Counted from the stretch's first letter, positions 9,818 through 19,163 are shown. The stretch is 35,930 bases of DNA from an uncultured Clostridia bacterium (GCA_947573445.1 CANPFR010000016.1:1-35930), one strand, 5' to 3'. Program-made: numbers and translations. Notes: generated from the letters alone by a model not told the origin.

Positions 9818-11477
9818 TTACCTTTTCTCTTATATTCTGATTTTCCACCACAAATTCTTTATCGCAAATCTTAGAAATACTTGTCCTATGTGTCACAATC
9901 AAACAGGTGCGATTTTTCAAATTCTTAATCTGGTTTAAAACTTCCTCTTCTGTTTTCCCATCCAAACTGGAGGTAATCTCATCCAAAATCAAAATCGGTG
10001 CCTGGCTCACAATTGCTCTTGCCAAAGCCACTCGTTGCAATTGTCCTTCTGACAACCCACTGCCTCTTTCTCCAATTTTTGTCTCCAAACCATCTGGCAA
10101 TTCACGCAAAAATTTCTGACAATCACTCACACGCAAAGCCTCTTCTAAATCAGACTCTGAAATACCTGGATTCACAAAACAAATATTCTCTCGAATCGTC
10201 CCACTCAAAATAAATTTTCCTTGTGGCACATAAGCAAACATATTCCTGGTACTACTTCCAATTTCCTGTTTTTCTCCATTTTCCAAAGCAAAATAAATCG
10301 CTCCCTTATCCTTTTCAATAATACCCAAAACAAGTTTCAAAAGCGTACTTTTTCCAATTCCCGATTCCCCATAAATAGCTACAATCTCACCTTTATTCAC
10401 CGAAAAATTCACCTGTTCAAAAATTTTTTTATTTTGATACGTAAAACTTACATTCTCTAAACAAATCTCTTTCAAATTTTCATACAAAGCATGACTATCA
10501 ACATCTGATTTCCAATCATCTTCCTTCAAATTCTCCAGTTCCATAATTCGTTCTGCTGACCCCAACATAGCAAACACACTCTGAAAATACTTAGAAATTC
10601 CAATAATTGGCACCTGAATTTGTGTAATCAACTGCACAATCGATGTCAATCCTCCCACTGTAATCTGTTTCCTATAAAGCTGATACGCACTCCAGATCAA
10701 AGCATACAAATAACTCACCTGAAAAATAATATTAAATCCTGTTCCTGAAGCAATTGACAAACTTCTGCGTTTCATTTGCATATCATATCTCACCTGTTGC
10801 AATTCCATAGACTTTTCCGAAATCGCATGCTCTGCCTGAAAAATCTTTATCACAAGCAAATTCTGGAACACTTCCTGAAAAAACAAACGCACATTAGCCC
10901 CTGCCTCTTGCATCTTCTGATGAATCCTCTTCATATATGGTTTAAACAAATTCACAACCACAAACAAAATTGCCCCACCAACCAGCAAAACCGCAACAAA
11001 TTCTCGGCTAATCTGAAACAACAACCAAATCGCACAAACAAGCCTTACCAACATCGACAAAATATCAGGAATCAATGACACCAATGTATCAATAATAACA
11101 TTAACATCAGAAACAATCCTTGTCATCAATTCACCACTATGAAACTTCGCTATTTTCTCATAATTCTTCTTCAAAATCACATCTAAAACATTTTGCTTAA
11201 AATGAATCTCCAACTTCGCACGTGTCACCGCATCAATCGAGCCCAAAATTGCTTTTAAAGCAATTTCTGTTAAAGATACAACAATCAGCTGTACAATATA
11301 TTTTTTCAACTCCTCAAGTGATTTTGATGTTGCCGCATCTATCAAATATTTGGATATCAAGATTAAATATACACTCAACACAGAATATATAATATTAATC
11401 ACATTCAGCATCACAAAATGAAGCGTCTGCGATTTTGTCCTCTTAAAAATCCACTTTATGGTTTTTCTATCTTTCAA
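9804..11477 (-). CDS. ABC transporter, fused membrane and ATPase domains (peptide exporter type)
   Basis: Half-transporter of 557 residues, expected to work as a homodimer in the membrane and export the RiPP product. The N-terminal transmembrane domain (about 20-300) has six hydrophobic segments. The ATPase domain has Walker A YGESGIGKSTLLKL, Q-loop YVPQGKF, signature GSGLSEGQLQRVALARA, Walker B ILILDEITSSLD and H-loop VTHRTS. No peptidase C39 domain is present, so it does not cleave a leader. Translation starts at TTG with upstream AAAGGAACAG. Its own promoter lies after the terminator of the kinase-PqqD unit, so transport and modification genes can be expressed separately. Confidence 0.9.
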   Translation of the reverse strand: MKDRKTIKWIFKRTKSQTLHFVMLNVINIIYSVLSVYLILISKYLIDAATSKSLEELKKYIVQLIVVSLTEIALKAILGSIDAVTRAKLEIHFKQNVLDVILKKNYEKIAKFHSGELMTRIVSDVNVIIDTLVSLIPDILSMLVRLVCAIWLLFQISREFVAVLLVGGAILFVVVNLFKPYMKRIHQKMQEAGANVRLFFQEVFQNLLVIKIFQAEHAISEKSMELQQVRYDMQMKRRSLSIASGTGFNIIFQVSYLYALIWSAYQLYRKQITVGGLTSIVQLITQIQVPIIGISKYFQSVFAMLGSAERIMELENLKEDDWKSDVDSHALYENLKEICLENVSFTYQNKKIFEQVNFSVNKGEIVAIYGESGIGKSTLLKLVLGIIEKDKGAIYFALENGEKQEIGSSTRNMFAYVPQGKFILSGTIRENICFVNPGISESDLEEALRVSDCQKFLRELPDGLETKIGERGSGLSEGQLQRVALARAIVSQAPILILDEITSSLDGKTEEEVLNQIKNLKNRTCLIVTHRTSISKICDKEFVVENQNIREKVNENE

Positions 11478-11525
11478 TTTTTCTTCTGTTCCTTTCTTGC
11501 ATTTGTTTCTAAATTCATTAGATTA

Positions 11526-11554
11526 TTTATATCATATCCATTTCTAAAATTCAA
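11526..11554 (-). promoter_or_regulatory. Promoter of the ABC transporter unit
   Basis: On the minus strand TTGAAT (11549-11554), 17 bases, then TATAAA (11526-11531), about 50 bases before the TTG start. Confidence 0.5.
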
Positions 11555-11590
11555 GTTGGAATTTCCATTTTTTAAGAAGACTCATCCATC

Positions 11591-11621
11591 AAAAAAGAAC
11601 CTTCAAAAGGTTCTTTGCGTT
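11591..11621. terminator. Terminator after the PqqD-like gene
   Basis: AAAGAACC (11594-11601) pairs with GGTTCTTT (11609-11616). On the minus strand the stem runs into a T-run, ending the precursor-kinase-PqqD unit. The opposite side also ends in T residues, so it may work both ways. Confidence 0.7.
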
Positions 11622-11636
11622 TTTTCTCGTTACTCC

Positions 11637-11906
11637 TTAATCTTCAAATACATTTACATTCTTTAATTTCTCTATAAATTTTACTGTGCTTTCAAGTGCT
11701 TTATCTTTTTCAAGTCCATAAACTTCCACCAATTTATTGGCAATTTCCTCTACTGTCATATCATTTTCCTGTAGCAGTTCCCAAATAAATTTCCCTGTCT
11801 CATTCAAATTCATAACACCTTTAAACTCATTTAGCAAAACACCAGTCGGAACCACAACAATCGTATCTGCAATTTCTCTTAAAACAAATCCTTTTTTAAT
11901 TTTCAT
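11637..11906 (-). CDS. PqqD-like RiPP recognition protein
   Basis: An 89-residue stand-alone RRE (PqqD-fold) protein that would bind the leader of the precursor peptide and present it to the modifying enzyme. Typical features are VLREIADTIVVVPTG at the start, then FKGVMNLNETGKFIWELL, and a helical end with TVEEIANKLVEVYG. It matches PadeB1-like proteins in size and pattern. Its start lies 11 bases inside the end of the kinase gene, so the two are translationally coupled. It sits directly upstream of a terminator. Confidence 0.88.
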   Translation of the reverse strand: MKIKKGFVLREIADTIVVVPTGVLLNEFKGVMNLNETGKFIWELLQENDMTVEEIANKLVEVYGLEKDKALESTVKFIEKLKNVNVFED

Positions 11907-12616
11907 CTGTATTTTCTCCTTTCATCGTCTGATAAGATAAGTGCACAGCCTCTTCACTCATATCACAATACAATTTATAAATTGGAATTTCCCCCAAAAT
12001 AACCTCTAAAATATCCAAAAACTTCACCATTTCTTCTTCTGTTATATTACGAAAAGTTTGTTCCAAAAACAATGGAATCACTTCCTTCGGCTCCAATTTT
12101 TGAATAAAATTAATTTTCGATTGTTCCATAAAACAAATCGATTTCAATTTAACCTTTCGATTTTCACTGATATCATGTTTTCCCGAAAACGGTGTTCCAT
12201 AAGCATAAATTCCGGTCTTCCATAATACGAATCGCTGGTTTGTCATCATTCAAAATATACGGTTTTTTATCTGCCAAATATTCCAGCCAAAGCGAAGTAT
12301 GGGTAGATTTTCCTGTTCCAGAATGTGCCGAAAAAAGATACGCCTCATCCTCCACAACAACTGCAGAAGCATGTAAAAGACAGCCCTTATGTGCTAGAAG
12401 TGCTCTATAAAAAGTATTTCCAACCAGCATATACTCTGCTAATTCTGGTGTAACACTTGAGTTCTCTTCTAATTCTCTTCTCATATCTTCCTCTTCTACT
12501 ATAATTCTAGAATTTCTCCTAACCTCTTGTATTATTTTATATTTATCTGATCTAGACTTTAACATATCAAATTTTGCATCAAACTCTATCACTAAATCCG
12601 CTATCTTATATTTCAT
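11896..12616 (-). CDS. HPr-kinase-like RiPP kinase, interrupted by a +1 frame break at CGG
   Basis: Relative of the paeninodin kinase PadeK, which phosphorylates a precursor peptide residue. The first frame (12215-12616, 134 residues) ends with Walker A AHSGTGKSTHTSLW and NDDKPAIRIMED. The second (11896-12213) continues with GIYAYGTPFSGKHDISEN, the conserved substrate segment of this kinase family. Skipping one C of GAC CGG AAT joins them into a 239-residue protein with no gap. Without the shift, translation stops 13 codons past the site. The N-terminus (MKYKIADLVIEFDA) has ribosome site AGAGGT. It follows the precursor gene after a leaky-looking hairpin and overlaps the PqqD-like gene. A mutated, inactive kinase is the alternative. 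Confidence 0.85.
12211..12217 (-). other. +1 frameshift site 2 (RiPP kinase): GAC C GGA
   Basis: The 0-frame reads GAA GAC CGG AAT TTA and ends early. Skipping the C at 12214 gives GAC GGA ATT TAT GCT (D-G-I-Y-A), which rejoins the kinase family sequence. It is the only in-frame CGG I found in the gene. Confidence 0.7.
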
Positions 12617-12652
12617 CTATTTTTTACCTCTTTTGAATTTTTTCATTACAAA

Positions 12653-12683
12653 AAATCGAGGAAGATCATTTCTGCCTCGATTT
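12653..12683. terminator. Hairpin between the precursor peptide and kinase genes
   Basis: AAATCGAGG (12653-12661) pairs with CCTCGATTT (12675-12683), followed on the minus strand by a T-run. It sits just past the precursor stop, a position where RiPP clusters often use partial termination so that precursor mRNA exceeds enzyme mRNA. Confidence 0.7.
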
Positions 12684-12688
12684 GTTTT

Positions 12689-12802
12689 TTAAAAATCTGT
12701 ACCAGTATCATTTGTACTTGAGTTTCCAGTTACTTGACTATTTCTTTCTGCAACAGTTGATGTATCTGCTGTAAATCCAATATATTCCATATCTGGTTCC
12801 AT
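12689..12802 (-). CDS. Short RiPP precursor peptide (37 aa)
   Basis: Small ORF beginning MEPDMEYIGFTADTSTVA and ending TNDTGTDF, with ribosome site GGGAGG seven bases from the ATG and a consensus promoter in front. The N-terminal P-x-M-E-x-I-x-F pattern resembles leader parts of small PqqD/kinase-associated precursors in Clostridia. The C-terminal half is rich in Thr, Ser, Asn and Gly. These are hydroxyl residues that a PadeK-like kinase could phosphorylate. No Cys is present, and no Asp or Glu falls at positions 7-9 after Gly9, so a classical lasso ring is not obvious. Its placement directly before the kinase and PqqD-like genes is the main support. Size alone would not be convincing. Confidence 0.7.
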   Translation of the reverse strand: MEPDMEYIGFTADTSTVAERNSQVTGNSSTNDTGTDF

Positions 12803-12840
12803 ATATATACCTCCCTATAAAATTAAATTATCTTAATATA

Positions 12841-12869
12841 AGTATACTACAAATCTTAGCTTTTGTCAA
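12841..12869 (-). promoter_or_regulatory. Consensus promoter of the RiPP unit
   Basis: On the minus strand TTGACA (12864-12869), exactly 17 bases, then TATACT (12841-12846). Three bases upstream of the -35 is ATTTACATAAAA (12873-12884), also found at the same position before the giant repeat-protein gene. Confidence 0.75.
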
Positions 12870-12957
12870 TGATTTTATGTAAATTTTATCATTTTTTTGC
12901 ACATTTTTCAAGAAAATCCAAAAATTCCTATCAAATTTATTTTTTCCCATAAGAAAA

Positions 12958-12979
12958 GAGCAGTGGAAGTCCACCGCCC
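12958..12979 (-). terminator. Terminator of the giant repeat-protein gene
   Basis: On the minus strand GGGCGGTGG, loop ACTT, then CCACTGCTC and TTTTC, located about 55 bases past the stop codon. Pairing includes two G-T pairs. Confidence 0.65.
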
Positions 12980-13034
12980 TTTCTATTTATATGAAGATAA
13001 AGATTTTTACGTCTGTCCCTGACGGAGCCTATTT

Positions 13035-16000
13035 TTAGTACTGGCTCAAATCAATTGTCTGTATCACATCACTGTACACAGTTTCAGTACCTGTATCACT
13101 TGTGATGGTACAGAAAATTCTAACACGCAACGTTCGCTTTGCAGCAAACAAATTTGCGTTTTGATAGGTCCAATTCCAAAGCATATTGTTTGGATAGTAC
13201 CCATCTACCTTTGTTGCCTCAAAACGTGTCGAAGTCTCTAACACGATCTGATCGTCTGGCAAGACTTCTGGAGTCTTTGTGCTAAAAAGCACACCCCATT
13301 CAATTACATCGTAATTGGAAGGGATATCAATTTTGGGTGTGAAAAAGATAATACTGTTAGCAGCATCTACTTCATACCCGTTGCCAGGCCACAACAGCCT
13401 TGGCTGTGGCTCTTCTCCTGGCTCTCCTGAATAGATAGCCTCCACCGTGGTATCCTTTGCAATCGTGAAATCATACATTTCATAATCGCAAAGTTTCTGA
13501 TTATTTTCATCGAACCATCCATTGAAATATTTTTCATTTTCGGGTTCTTCTGGGTCTGCCTGCACATAAATGTGAGTCCCAGATGCATACTTTCCTTCTT
13601 CGTTTTTGTCTCCTTTATAAGAGACAATTGTACCACCTACGACGTTCAACTCATAGTATTCCACCGGATCTTCCTGGTAAATACCAGTAACAGTCACTTC
13701 CTTTTTTTCAGCCGTCCGTTTGCAAATTGCTTCTGTCAAACTTTCTGGCTGTGCTCCTTCTTCCTTGGGCTCTGCATAAAAATCATCAGAACCTTCCTGC
13801 TTGGTATAGAGCACTTCCTGCTCACCGTCTTTCAGCATCCAACCAACAAAGGTTGTACCAAATTTCGGATAGCTTGGAATCTCTTTTACAGATTTTCCAA
13901 ACTCCACTGCCTCACGAAGAATTTCTTCCCCATACTGAGTAACAAAAATTACCTCAGTTGTTTTGGCAGCTTCACGGAAGTTCACCGTTATTTCCATATC
14001 CCTTGCAGGCATAGGAAGTTTTAAGTTTTCCGTTGTCTCTGGTGTGTTTGATGAGTTGGTTCCCATCCAACTAACGAACTCATAGTCGTCATTGGAAGGT
14101 GCATTTAACTCATGGCTTCCTGGAACCAAATAAGTTTCAGCTACACCTTCGTCAAAGATAAGCTCTTTGCCATCCAGTGTGACTTTTCCCTTACCTCCTT
14201 GGCGTTTCACAGTCAGCTTATACAAGCTATCAAACACTGCAACAATGCTCGTGTCTTCTGTGACCGTGAATGACCTGTCAGTCAATACCTGACTGGTCTT
14301 TTCATCTGTAAAGCATCTCCACCGAAGTCTATCAACTCCAGTTGCTCTCAGACTTACCTTAGTTCCATATGCCAGCCTCATCTCTGTCACACCATCGACA
14401 AACTCTACTGGTGTTTCATTAACGAAGACAATTGCCTCACTGCCAATAGCATTGGCACTTAACTTAACCTGCACAGAACAGATAATCCGCTTAAATCTTG
14501 CTTCTACTGTCCTATTCCGATCAAGCTCCACTACCAACTCAGTTTCTGAACCAAGACGATTTCCTTCACTATCAAAGTAACCATCCAGTTCATATCCTTC
14601 ATTTGGCTCAGTTGTCAAGGGATACTGCCCCTTCAAAAGGTCTTCCTTCGTTACATTAGTTACGTCCTCACCATTTAGCATAACTTTTCCATTCTTTGCC
14701 TTCACAGACAAATCATATACTTCGTTATACTTTGGAACAAGGTTGAGTGCCTCTGTTACCTTAAAGGTTGCTTTGGCATCGGTTGACAGTTCCTTACCAG
14801 TTTCATCTTCCCATCTCACAAATTTGAAATGTTCCGAATCCACTGCCTCAACAGTGATATCTTCTCCAGAAGGAACTTCCTTCCTAGTGATTACTTCACC
14901 ATCGAGGAGCTCGGTTCCCAAACCTTCTTTGATCGTCACAGGATATGTTATCCTTGCAACTTCTACAACCACCTGCTTATTCTCGTTCAGTTCAACTTCC
15001 AGCTCTGCTCCTGAGCCAAGCTCATTCCCTTTACCGTCTGTCCACTTAACGATATAGTAGCCTTCAGCTGGTGTAGCCACCAACTTGTAGTTGCCTTTCA
15101 GTTTGGTCATTGTTTGATTGGTTACGTCCTCATCGCCCAGCATAATTCTGCAATTCTCTGCCTTTACAGACAAATCATATACTTCGTTATACTTTGGAAC
15201 AAGGTTGAGTGCCTCTGTTACCTTAAAGGTTGCTTTGGCATCGGTTGACAGTTCCTTACCAGTTTCATCTTCCCATCTCACAAATTTGAAATGTTCCGAA
15301 TCCACTGCCTCAACAGTGATATCTTCTCCAGAAGGAACTTCCTTCCTAGTGATTACTTCACCATCGAGGAGCTCGGTTCCCAAACCTTCTTTGATCGTCA
15401 CAGGATATGTTATCCTAGTGGCTGTAGCAACCACTACCTTATTTTCACTAAGTTCAACTTCAAACTCTGTTCCTGAGCCAAGCTCATTCCCTTTGCCATC
15501 TGTCCACTTAACGTTCTGGTAGCCTTCAGCTGGTGTAGCCACCAACTTGTAGTTGCCGTTTTTGAGTTTGGTAACAGTTTGATTGGTTACGTCCTCATCG
15601 CCTAACATGATACTCACATGTTCTCCCTCTACAGAAAGATCACAATACTCATCATACTTGGCAACAAAGTGGCTGTTTTCAGTTACTTCGAAGGAATCTT
15701 CTGCCTTCGTTGAAACTTCTTTTCCATTCAACTCCCAGCATCTAAACTTCCGATACTTGGTGTCTTCTGGAGCTCTCAAGGTGATAACTGACTCAGAAAC
15801 AACATCTTTATTAGTTACGTTTTCACCGTTAAGAGTTTCAGTTCCAATACCTTCCAGTGTGACTTTATGCCACTTCTGGAATAAAAAGCTAATTTCTGTA
15901 TCCCCATCCATTATGAATACATAAGCATTCATAAGTGGATCGGTAAACTCAACTAACTTTCCATCTTTCCATATCTGGAAGATCCTCATTTCCTCATTAT

Positions 16001-19000
16001 CCACTGGCTTCAAAACAACTGTTTCGCCGTAGACAACAGGCATCTCTACCTTACCATTCTTGCCAAACTCAACATCTTTCCCATTCATCAAAACTTGATG
16101 ATTGGACTGAAGTGTCAGATGATACGTCTTCTTCTTCAGATTAAGTTCGACAACCATATCCTGCTCAACAACTTTGCTGAACATGGTAGAAACAATAGTC
16201 TCGTTCCCCAGTTTCCAGTTTTCCAGCTCATAATGCTCTGCTGGAGCCACGTCGAAGTTCACCCAAGTTCCAGCAGGAACTTGTAACTCATTCGTCGTTT
16301 GACCTTGGATAGAAGCCTCACCTTCTCCGCCTTTTTGCACAACTTTCACATCGCACATAATCGGCTCGAAGATAGCTTCAACTGCAAAGCTTTCCCAAAC
16401 CTGTCTCTGGAAAGTTTCTCCGTCAACAGATTCATTCTTCAGCCTCCAACCAGCAAACTGCCAGTTTTTGGCTGCTTTCTGCCTCAAAACCACAACCTTT
16501 CCAGCTTTCACTGGAAGTTTCCAGACAGTTCCATTTGTTATGGCTGTTGTCTCTGCTGAATCTTCAACAGAGAACCAAACTTCACCTTGACCCTGCTTTG
16601 AAACAGTCACTTCATGCGTTAACTGTTCAAAGTTAGCCCTGATTTTCAAGTTACTAACAACTGGAACACTCACTTCTTCCTCGTTTCCAAGGATCTTTCC
16701 AGTGAGTTCATCAACCCAGTTAACAAAACGGTAGCCTTTTGGTGTATTGGCAGTAACTGCGAATTTTGCATCCTTCCACACCATTTGGCTGGCTTGGTTC
16801 AAGAAAGATTTTGAAATCTTTACAAGCCCTTCTGCTAACTGCTGCTCATCAACTTCTACTTGGTACCAGGTACCAAAGTATCCCTGAACGGTTACATCAC
16901 CTTCCACTTTGAACTTCAAGGAACTCTTTTCCTTGTCAGTGGATTCAACAGGTTTCCCATCCATCTGCCAATTAGCAAACAGCTTATTAAGGCTATTAAC
17001 GGGAACTAATTCAATTTCAGCCCCATATTGAACCTCAATTTGGGCATTCCCATTGGTATCAAAGTTCAATTCCTTTCCTTCGAAAAGAATCGTTCCATTG
17101 GAATTTACATTCACAATGCAAGTATTCTTCTCAAAGTTCGCTTTCAAGAAAACGTCATTCCCTTCCATCTTTATGGAAAGGACTTCTTCCTGGTAAGTTT
17201 TTCCGTTCTTGTCAACCCACTCCGTGAAGTGGTAACCTTTCGGCGGATTCGGGCGAACTACAAAGTTCATGCCTTTGTATACCCATTGGCTGGCTTCCTT
17301 CTTTGGTGATACAACTTCAATCTGACCATTGGCAAACTGGGTTGCATCTACTTCTGCTTTCCACCAGGTGCTGAAGAACGCATCTATCGTACTCGGGCCT
17401 TCCATCTTGAACTTTAACTCGCCGTTTTCGTCTGACGAAACAGTGAGGCCGTCCTTCGTCCATGTAGCATGACGAATTCTTTCCGTGCTAATTGGTGTTA
17501 CTTTCACATTTTCCCCATAAGGGATTTTGATTTTAGCAACACCAGTCGCGTCAAGACTTACTTTCTTACCATTTACAAGCAATTCGCCATTGCTCTGAAT
17601 GGTAAGTTCGTATTCGATTGGCACAAACTTAGCAGTAATATTAACTGCTTTTGTTACCAAGTAAGTCAATTCTTCAGCATTTCCTACTGGTTCTCCATCA
17701 ACCAACCATTCTTTCAAATAGTTGTGTTGTTTTGGATTTGCCTTAAGGATAACTTCAGAGTTTTCTTCTGCATCTGCAGAACCCTGAAGGAAAACAACTT
17801 CGCCTTCGCCCTCTGTTTGAACATCTAGTGTATGATACACTTTCCGTTTTACGAACTGGGCTTCAACGTTAAGTTTGCCTTTTACAACCTTCTTGAAGGT
17901 TAAATCCTTACTTTCCAGTTTGCCATTGACAAACCATCCCGTAAAGTCATAGCCTTCCGCTGGTTCAGCTGAAAAAACTGCCTCTTCTCCATAAAGAATG
18001 TTTCCTTCTGGAGTAACAGAAACTTTGCCTTCACCAGTTTGTGTCAAACTTACTTCGCAACTGATTCTTTCGAATCTTGGCACGAAAGTCTGGCTTTTGG
18101 TAATCTCTGGTTTGTAAGTTGCAGAAGTTGCAACTTTTTTGCCGTTGAGGTACCAACCAGTAAACGCATAGCCTTCCAGAGTTTTTGCCGTCAGAGTTAC
18201 TGGTTCCTTGTACTGAGCGGTCTTGCTGCTCAGAGTAGCTGTTCCACCTTCAGTTTGAGATACGTTAACCTTATAAATTACTGGTATAACGATCCTATCT
18301 GACTTCTTGCCAACAACAACTTTGATGGTCATTTCTCCATCTCGGATGGAAGAAGTAACCTTGTAATTCTTTAAGGTTTTTGTCTTCCCATTTTTGTACA
18401 CAGCCTTTACAGTTGTATCTTTTTGGAAAGACTTTACAGCCTTAGAATCAAACTTCGCACCATCAGCCCATTCCATGACTTTGGTGTTAGAAACATAAAA
18501 ACGCTTTATTGGCTGAACAGGGACACTCACTGTTTTCTTGAGCTTCCCAATAGTTATAGTGAGCTTGTACTTACCATTCTTGGCAGTCACAAACTTACCA
18601 AGTTGCTTGCAGTTGTATCCCTTAAAGTTTCTAACGGTTTTCCCATTATTATACTTTAAGATAGACTCAACTGCTTGGGCAACTGTTTTCTGGGTAACTT
18701 CCTGTCCTTCATACAGAACGCCCTTCACCTTGACCTTCAGGCTCTTAGGTTGCACACCTAATTTGAATTTTAAGGTTTTTTTCAGTTTTCCGTAATAAAC
18801 GGTAACTTTAACCTTTCCACTCTTATCAGCATGCAGATACTGGTTCTTTTCCTTTACCTTCACAGGTAAATTAACCAGTCCCTTCTTGGTTTGGCCTTGA
18901 ACTACAATTCCTAGCTGCTTAATCCGAGCGTCGGTTAATTTCATCCCTTCGCCCCAAGACTTAGCTGCCTGGCTGTTGTAGTCAGCAATCACAAGCCGAG

Positions 19001-19121
19001 TCACTTTGTTTTCTGCTGTTGCTGCTTCTGTTGTTAATCCCGTCATGTTAACGTTTCCAAGCATACACACTACTGCCAACAACACTGCTACGATTCTCCG
19101 GATGCTCATTTTTTTCTTCAT
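13035..19121 (-). CDS. Giant secreted protein with InlB B-type bacterial repeats
   Basis: A 2028-residue surface or secreted protein, probably an adhesin or matrix component. It begins with a signal peptide (MKKKMSIRRIVAVLLAVVCM...). An N-terminal part (about 40-280) is built of Lys-rich beta segments. About fifteen divergent InlB B-repeat-like units follow, each with the pattern GYxFxxWxxNG...A-x-F. Two units are near-identical at DNA level. A C-terminal module (about 1895-2028) starts PRLLWPGNGYEVDAAN. No LPxTG or transmembrane end is present, so attachment would be non-covalent or absent. The gene is visibly more GC-rich than its neighbours and uses CGG for Arg at nine sites (e.g. in KRI and TRLVI), unlike the native genes, which suggests acquisition. 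Ribosome site GGAGG and a consensus promoter precede it. Confidence 0.88.
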   Translation of the reverse strand: MKKKMSIRRIVAVLLAVVCMLGNVNMTGLTTEAATAENKVTRLVIADYNSQAAKSWGEGMKLTDARIKQLGIVVQGQTKKGLVNLPVKVKEKNQYLHADKSGKVKVTVYYGKLKKTLKFKLGVQPKSLKVKVKGVLYEGQEVTQKTVAQAVESILKYNNGKTVRNFKGYNCKQLGKFVTAKNGKYKLTITIGKLKKTVSVPVQPIKRFYVSNTKVMEWADGAKFDSKAVKSFQKDTTVKAVYKNGKTKTLKNYKVTSSIRDGEMTIKVVVGKKSDRIVIPVIYKVNVSQTEGGTATLSSKTAQYKEPVTLTAKTLEGYAFTGWYLNGKKVATSATYKPEITKSQTFVPRFERISCEVSLTQTGEGKVSVTPEGNILYGEEAVFSAEPAEGYDFTGWFVNGKLESKDLTFKKVVKGKLNVEAQFVKRKVYHTLDVQTEGEGEVVFLQGSADAEENSEVILKANPKQHNYLKEWLVDGEPVGNAEELTYLVTKAVNITAKFVPIEYELTIQSNGELLVNGKKVSLDATGVAKIKIPYGENVKVTPISTERIRHATWTKDGLTVSSDENGELKFKMEGPSTIDAFFSTWWKAEVDATQFANGQIEVVSPKKEASQWVYKGMNFVVRPNPPKGYHFTEWVDKNGKTYQEEVLSIKMEGNDVFLKANFEKNTCIVNVNSNGTILFEGKELNFDTNGNAQIEVQYGAEIELVPVNSLNKLFANWQMDGKPVESTDKEKSSLKFKVEGDVTVQGYFGTWYQVEVDEQQLAEGLVKISKSFLNQASQMVWKDAKFAVTANTPKGYRFVNWVDELTGKILGNEEEVSVPVVSNLKIRANFEQLTHEVTVSKQGQGEVWFSVEDSAETTAITNGTVWKLPVKAGKVVVLRQKAAKNWQFAGWRLKNESVDGETFQRQVWESFAVEAIFEPIMCDVKVVQKGGEGEASIQGQTTNELQVPAGTWVNFDVAPAEHYELENWKLGNETIVSTMFSKVVEQDMVVELNLKKKTYHLTLQSNHQVLMNGKDVEFGKNGKVEMPVVYGETVVLKPVDNEEMRIFQIWKDGKLVEFTDPLMNAYVFIMDGDTEISFLFQKWHKVTLEGIGTETLNGENVTNKDVVSESVITLRAPEDTKYRKFRCWELNGKEVSTKAEDSFEVTENSHFVAKYDEYCDLSVEGEHVSIMLGDEDVTNQTVTKLKNGNYKLVATPAEGYQNVKWTDGKGNELGSGTEFEVELSENKVVVATATRITYPVTIKEGLGTELLDGEVITRKEVPSGEDITVEAVDSEHFKFVRWEDETGKELSTDAKATFKVTEALNLVPKYNEVYDLSVKAENCRIMLGDEDVTNQTMTKLKGNYKLVATPAEGYYIVKWTDGKGNELGSGAELEVELNENKQVVVEVARITYPVTIKEGLGTELLDGEVITRKEVPSGEDITVEAVDSEHFKFVRWEDETGKELSTDAKATFKVTEALNLVPKYNEVYDLSVKAKNGKVMLNGEDVTNVTKEDLLKGQYPLTTEPNEGYELDGYFDSEGNRLGSETELVVELDRNRTVEARFKRIICSVQVKLSANAIGSEAIVFVNETPVEFVDGVTEMRLAYGTKVSLRATGVDRLRWRCFTDEKTSQVLTDRSFTVTEDTSIVAVFDSLYKLTVKRQGGKGKVTLDGKELIFDEGVAETYLVPGSHELNAPSNDDYEFVSWMGTNSSNTPETTENLKLPMPARDMEITVNFREAAKTTEVIFVTQYGEEILREAVEFGKSVKEIPSYPKFGTTFVGWMLKDGEQEVLYTKQEGSDDFYAEPKEEGAQPESLTEAICKRTAEKKEVTVTGIYQEDPVEYYELNVVGGTIVSYKGDKNEEGKYASGTHIYVQADPEEPENEKYFNGWFDENNQKLCDYEMYDFTIAKDTTVEAIYSGEPGEEPQPRLLWPGNGYEVDAANSIIFFTPKIDIPSNYDVIEWGVLFSTKTPEVLPDDQIVLETSTRFEATKVDGYYPNNMLWNWTYQNANLFAAKRTLRVRIFCTITSDTGTETVYSDVIQTIDLSQY
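14704..14954 (-). repeat. Near-identical internal repeat, copy A (period 462 bp)
   Basis: By eye this 251-base stretch is identical to 15166-15416, exactly 154 codons away. Both encode the segment from RITYPVTIKEGLG to LVPKYNEVYDLSVKA. The flanking parts of the units have diverged, so only this part is recent duplication or has been homogenised. Confidence 0.85.
15166..15416 (-). repeat. Near-identical internal repeat, copy B (period 462 bp)
   Basis: Partner of 14704-14954, in frame and in the same orientation inside the giant repeat protein. Such a pair can expand or contract by homologous recombination without breaking the frame. Confidence 0.85.
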
Positions 19122-19163
19122 ATAAACTTCCTCCTTCTTATTAAAATTTTTTAACTATGAAGA

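Noticed and set aside
9804..12802. Complete lasso peptide cluster
   Set aside because: No asparagine-synthetase-like cyclase or transglutaminase-like leader protease is encoded between 7942 and 12802, and the precursor lacks an Asp or Glu at ring positions 7-9 after Gly9.
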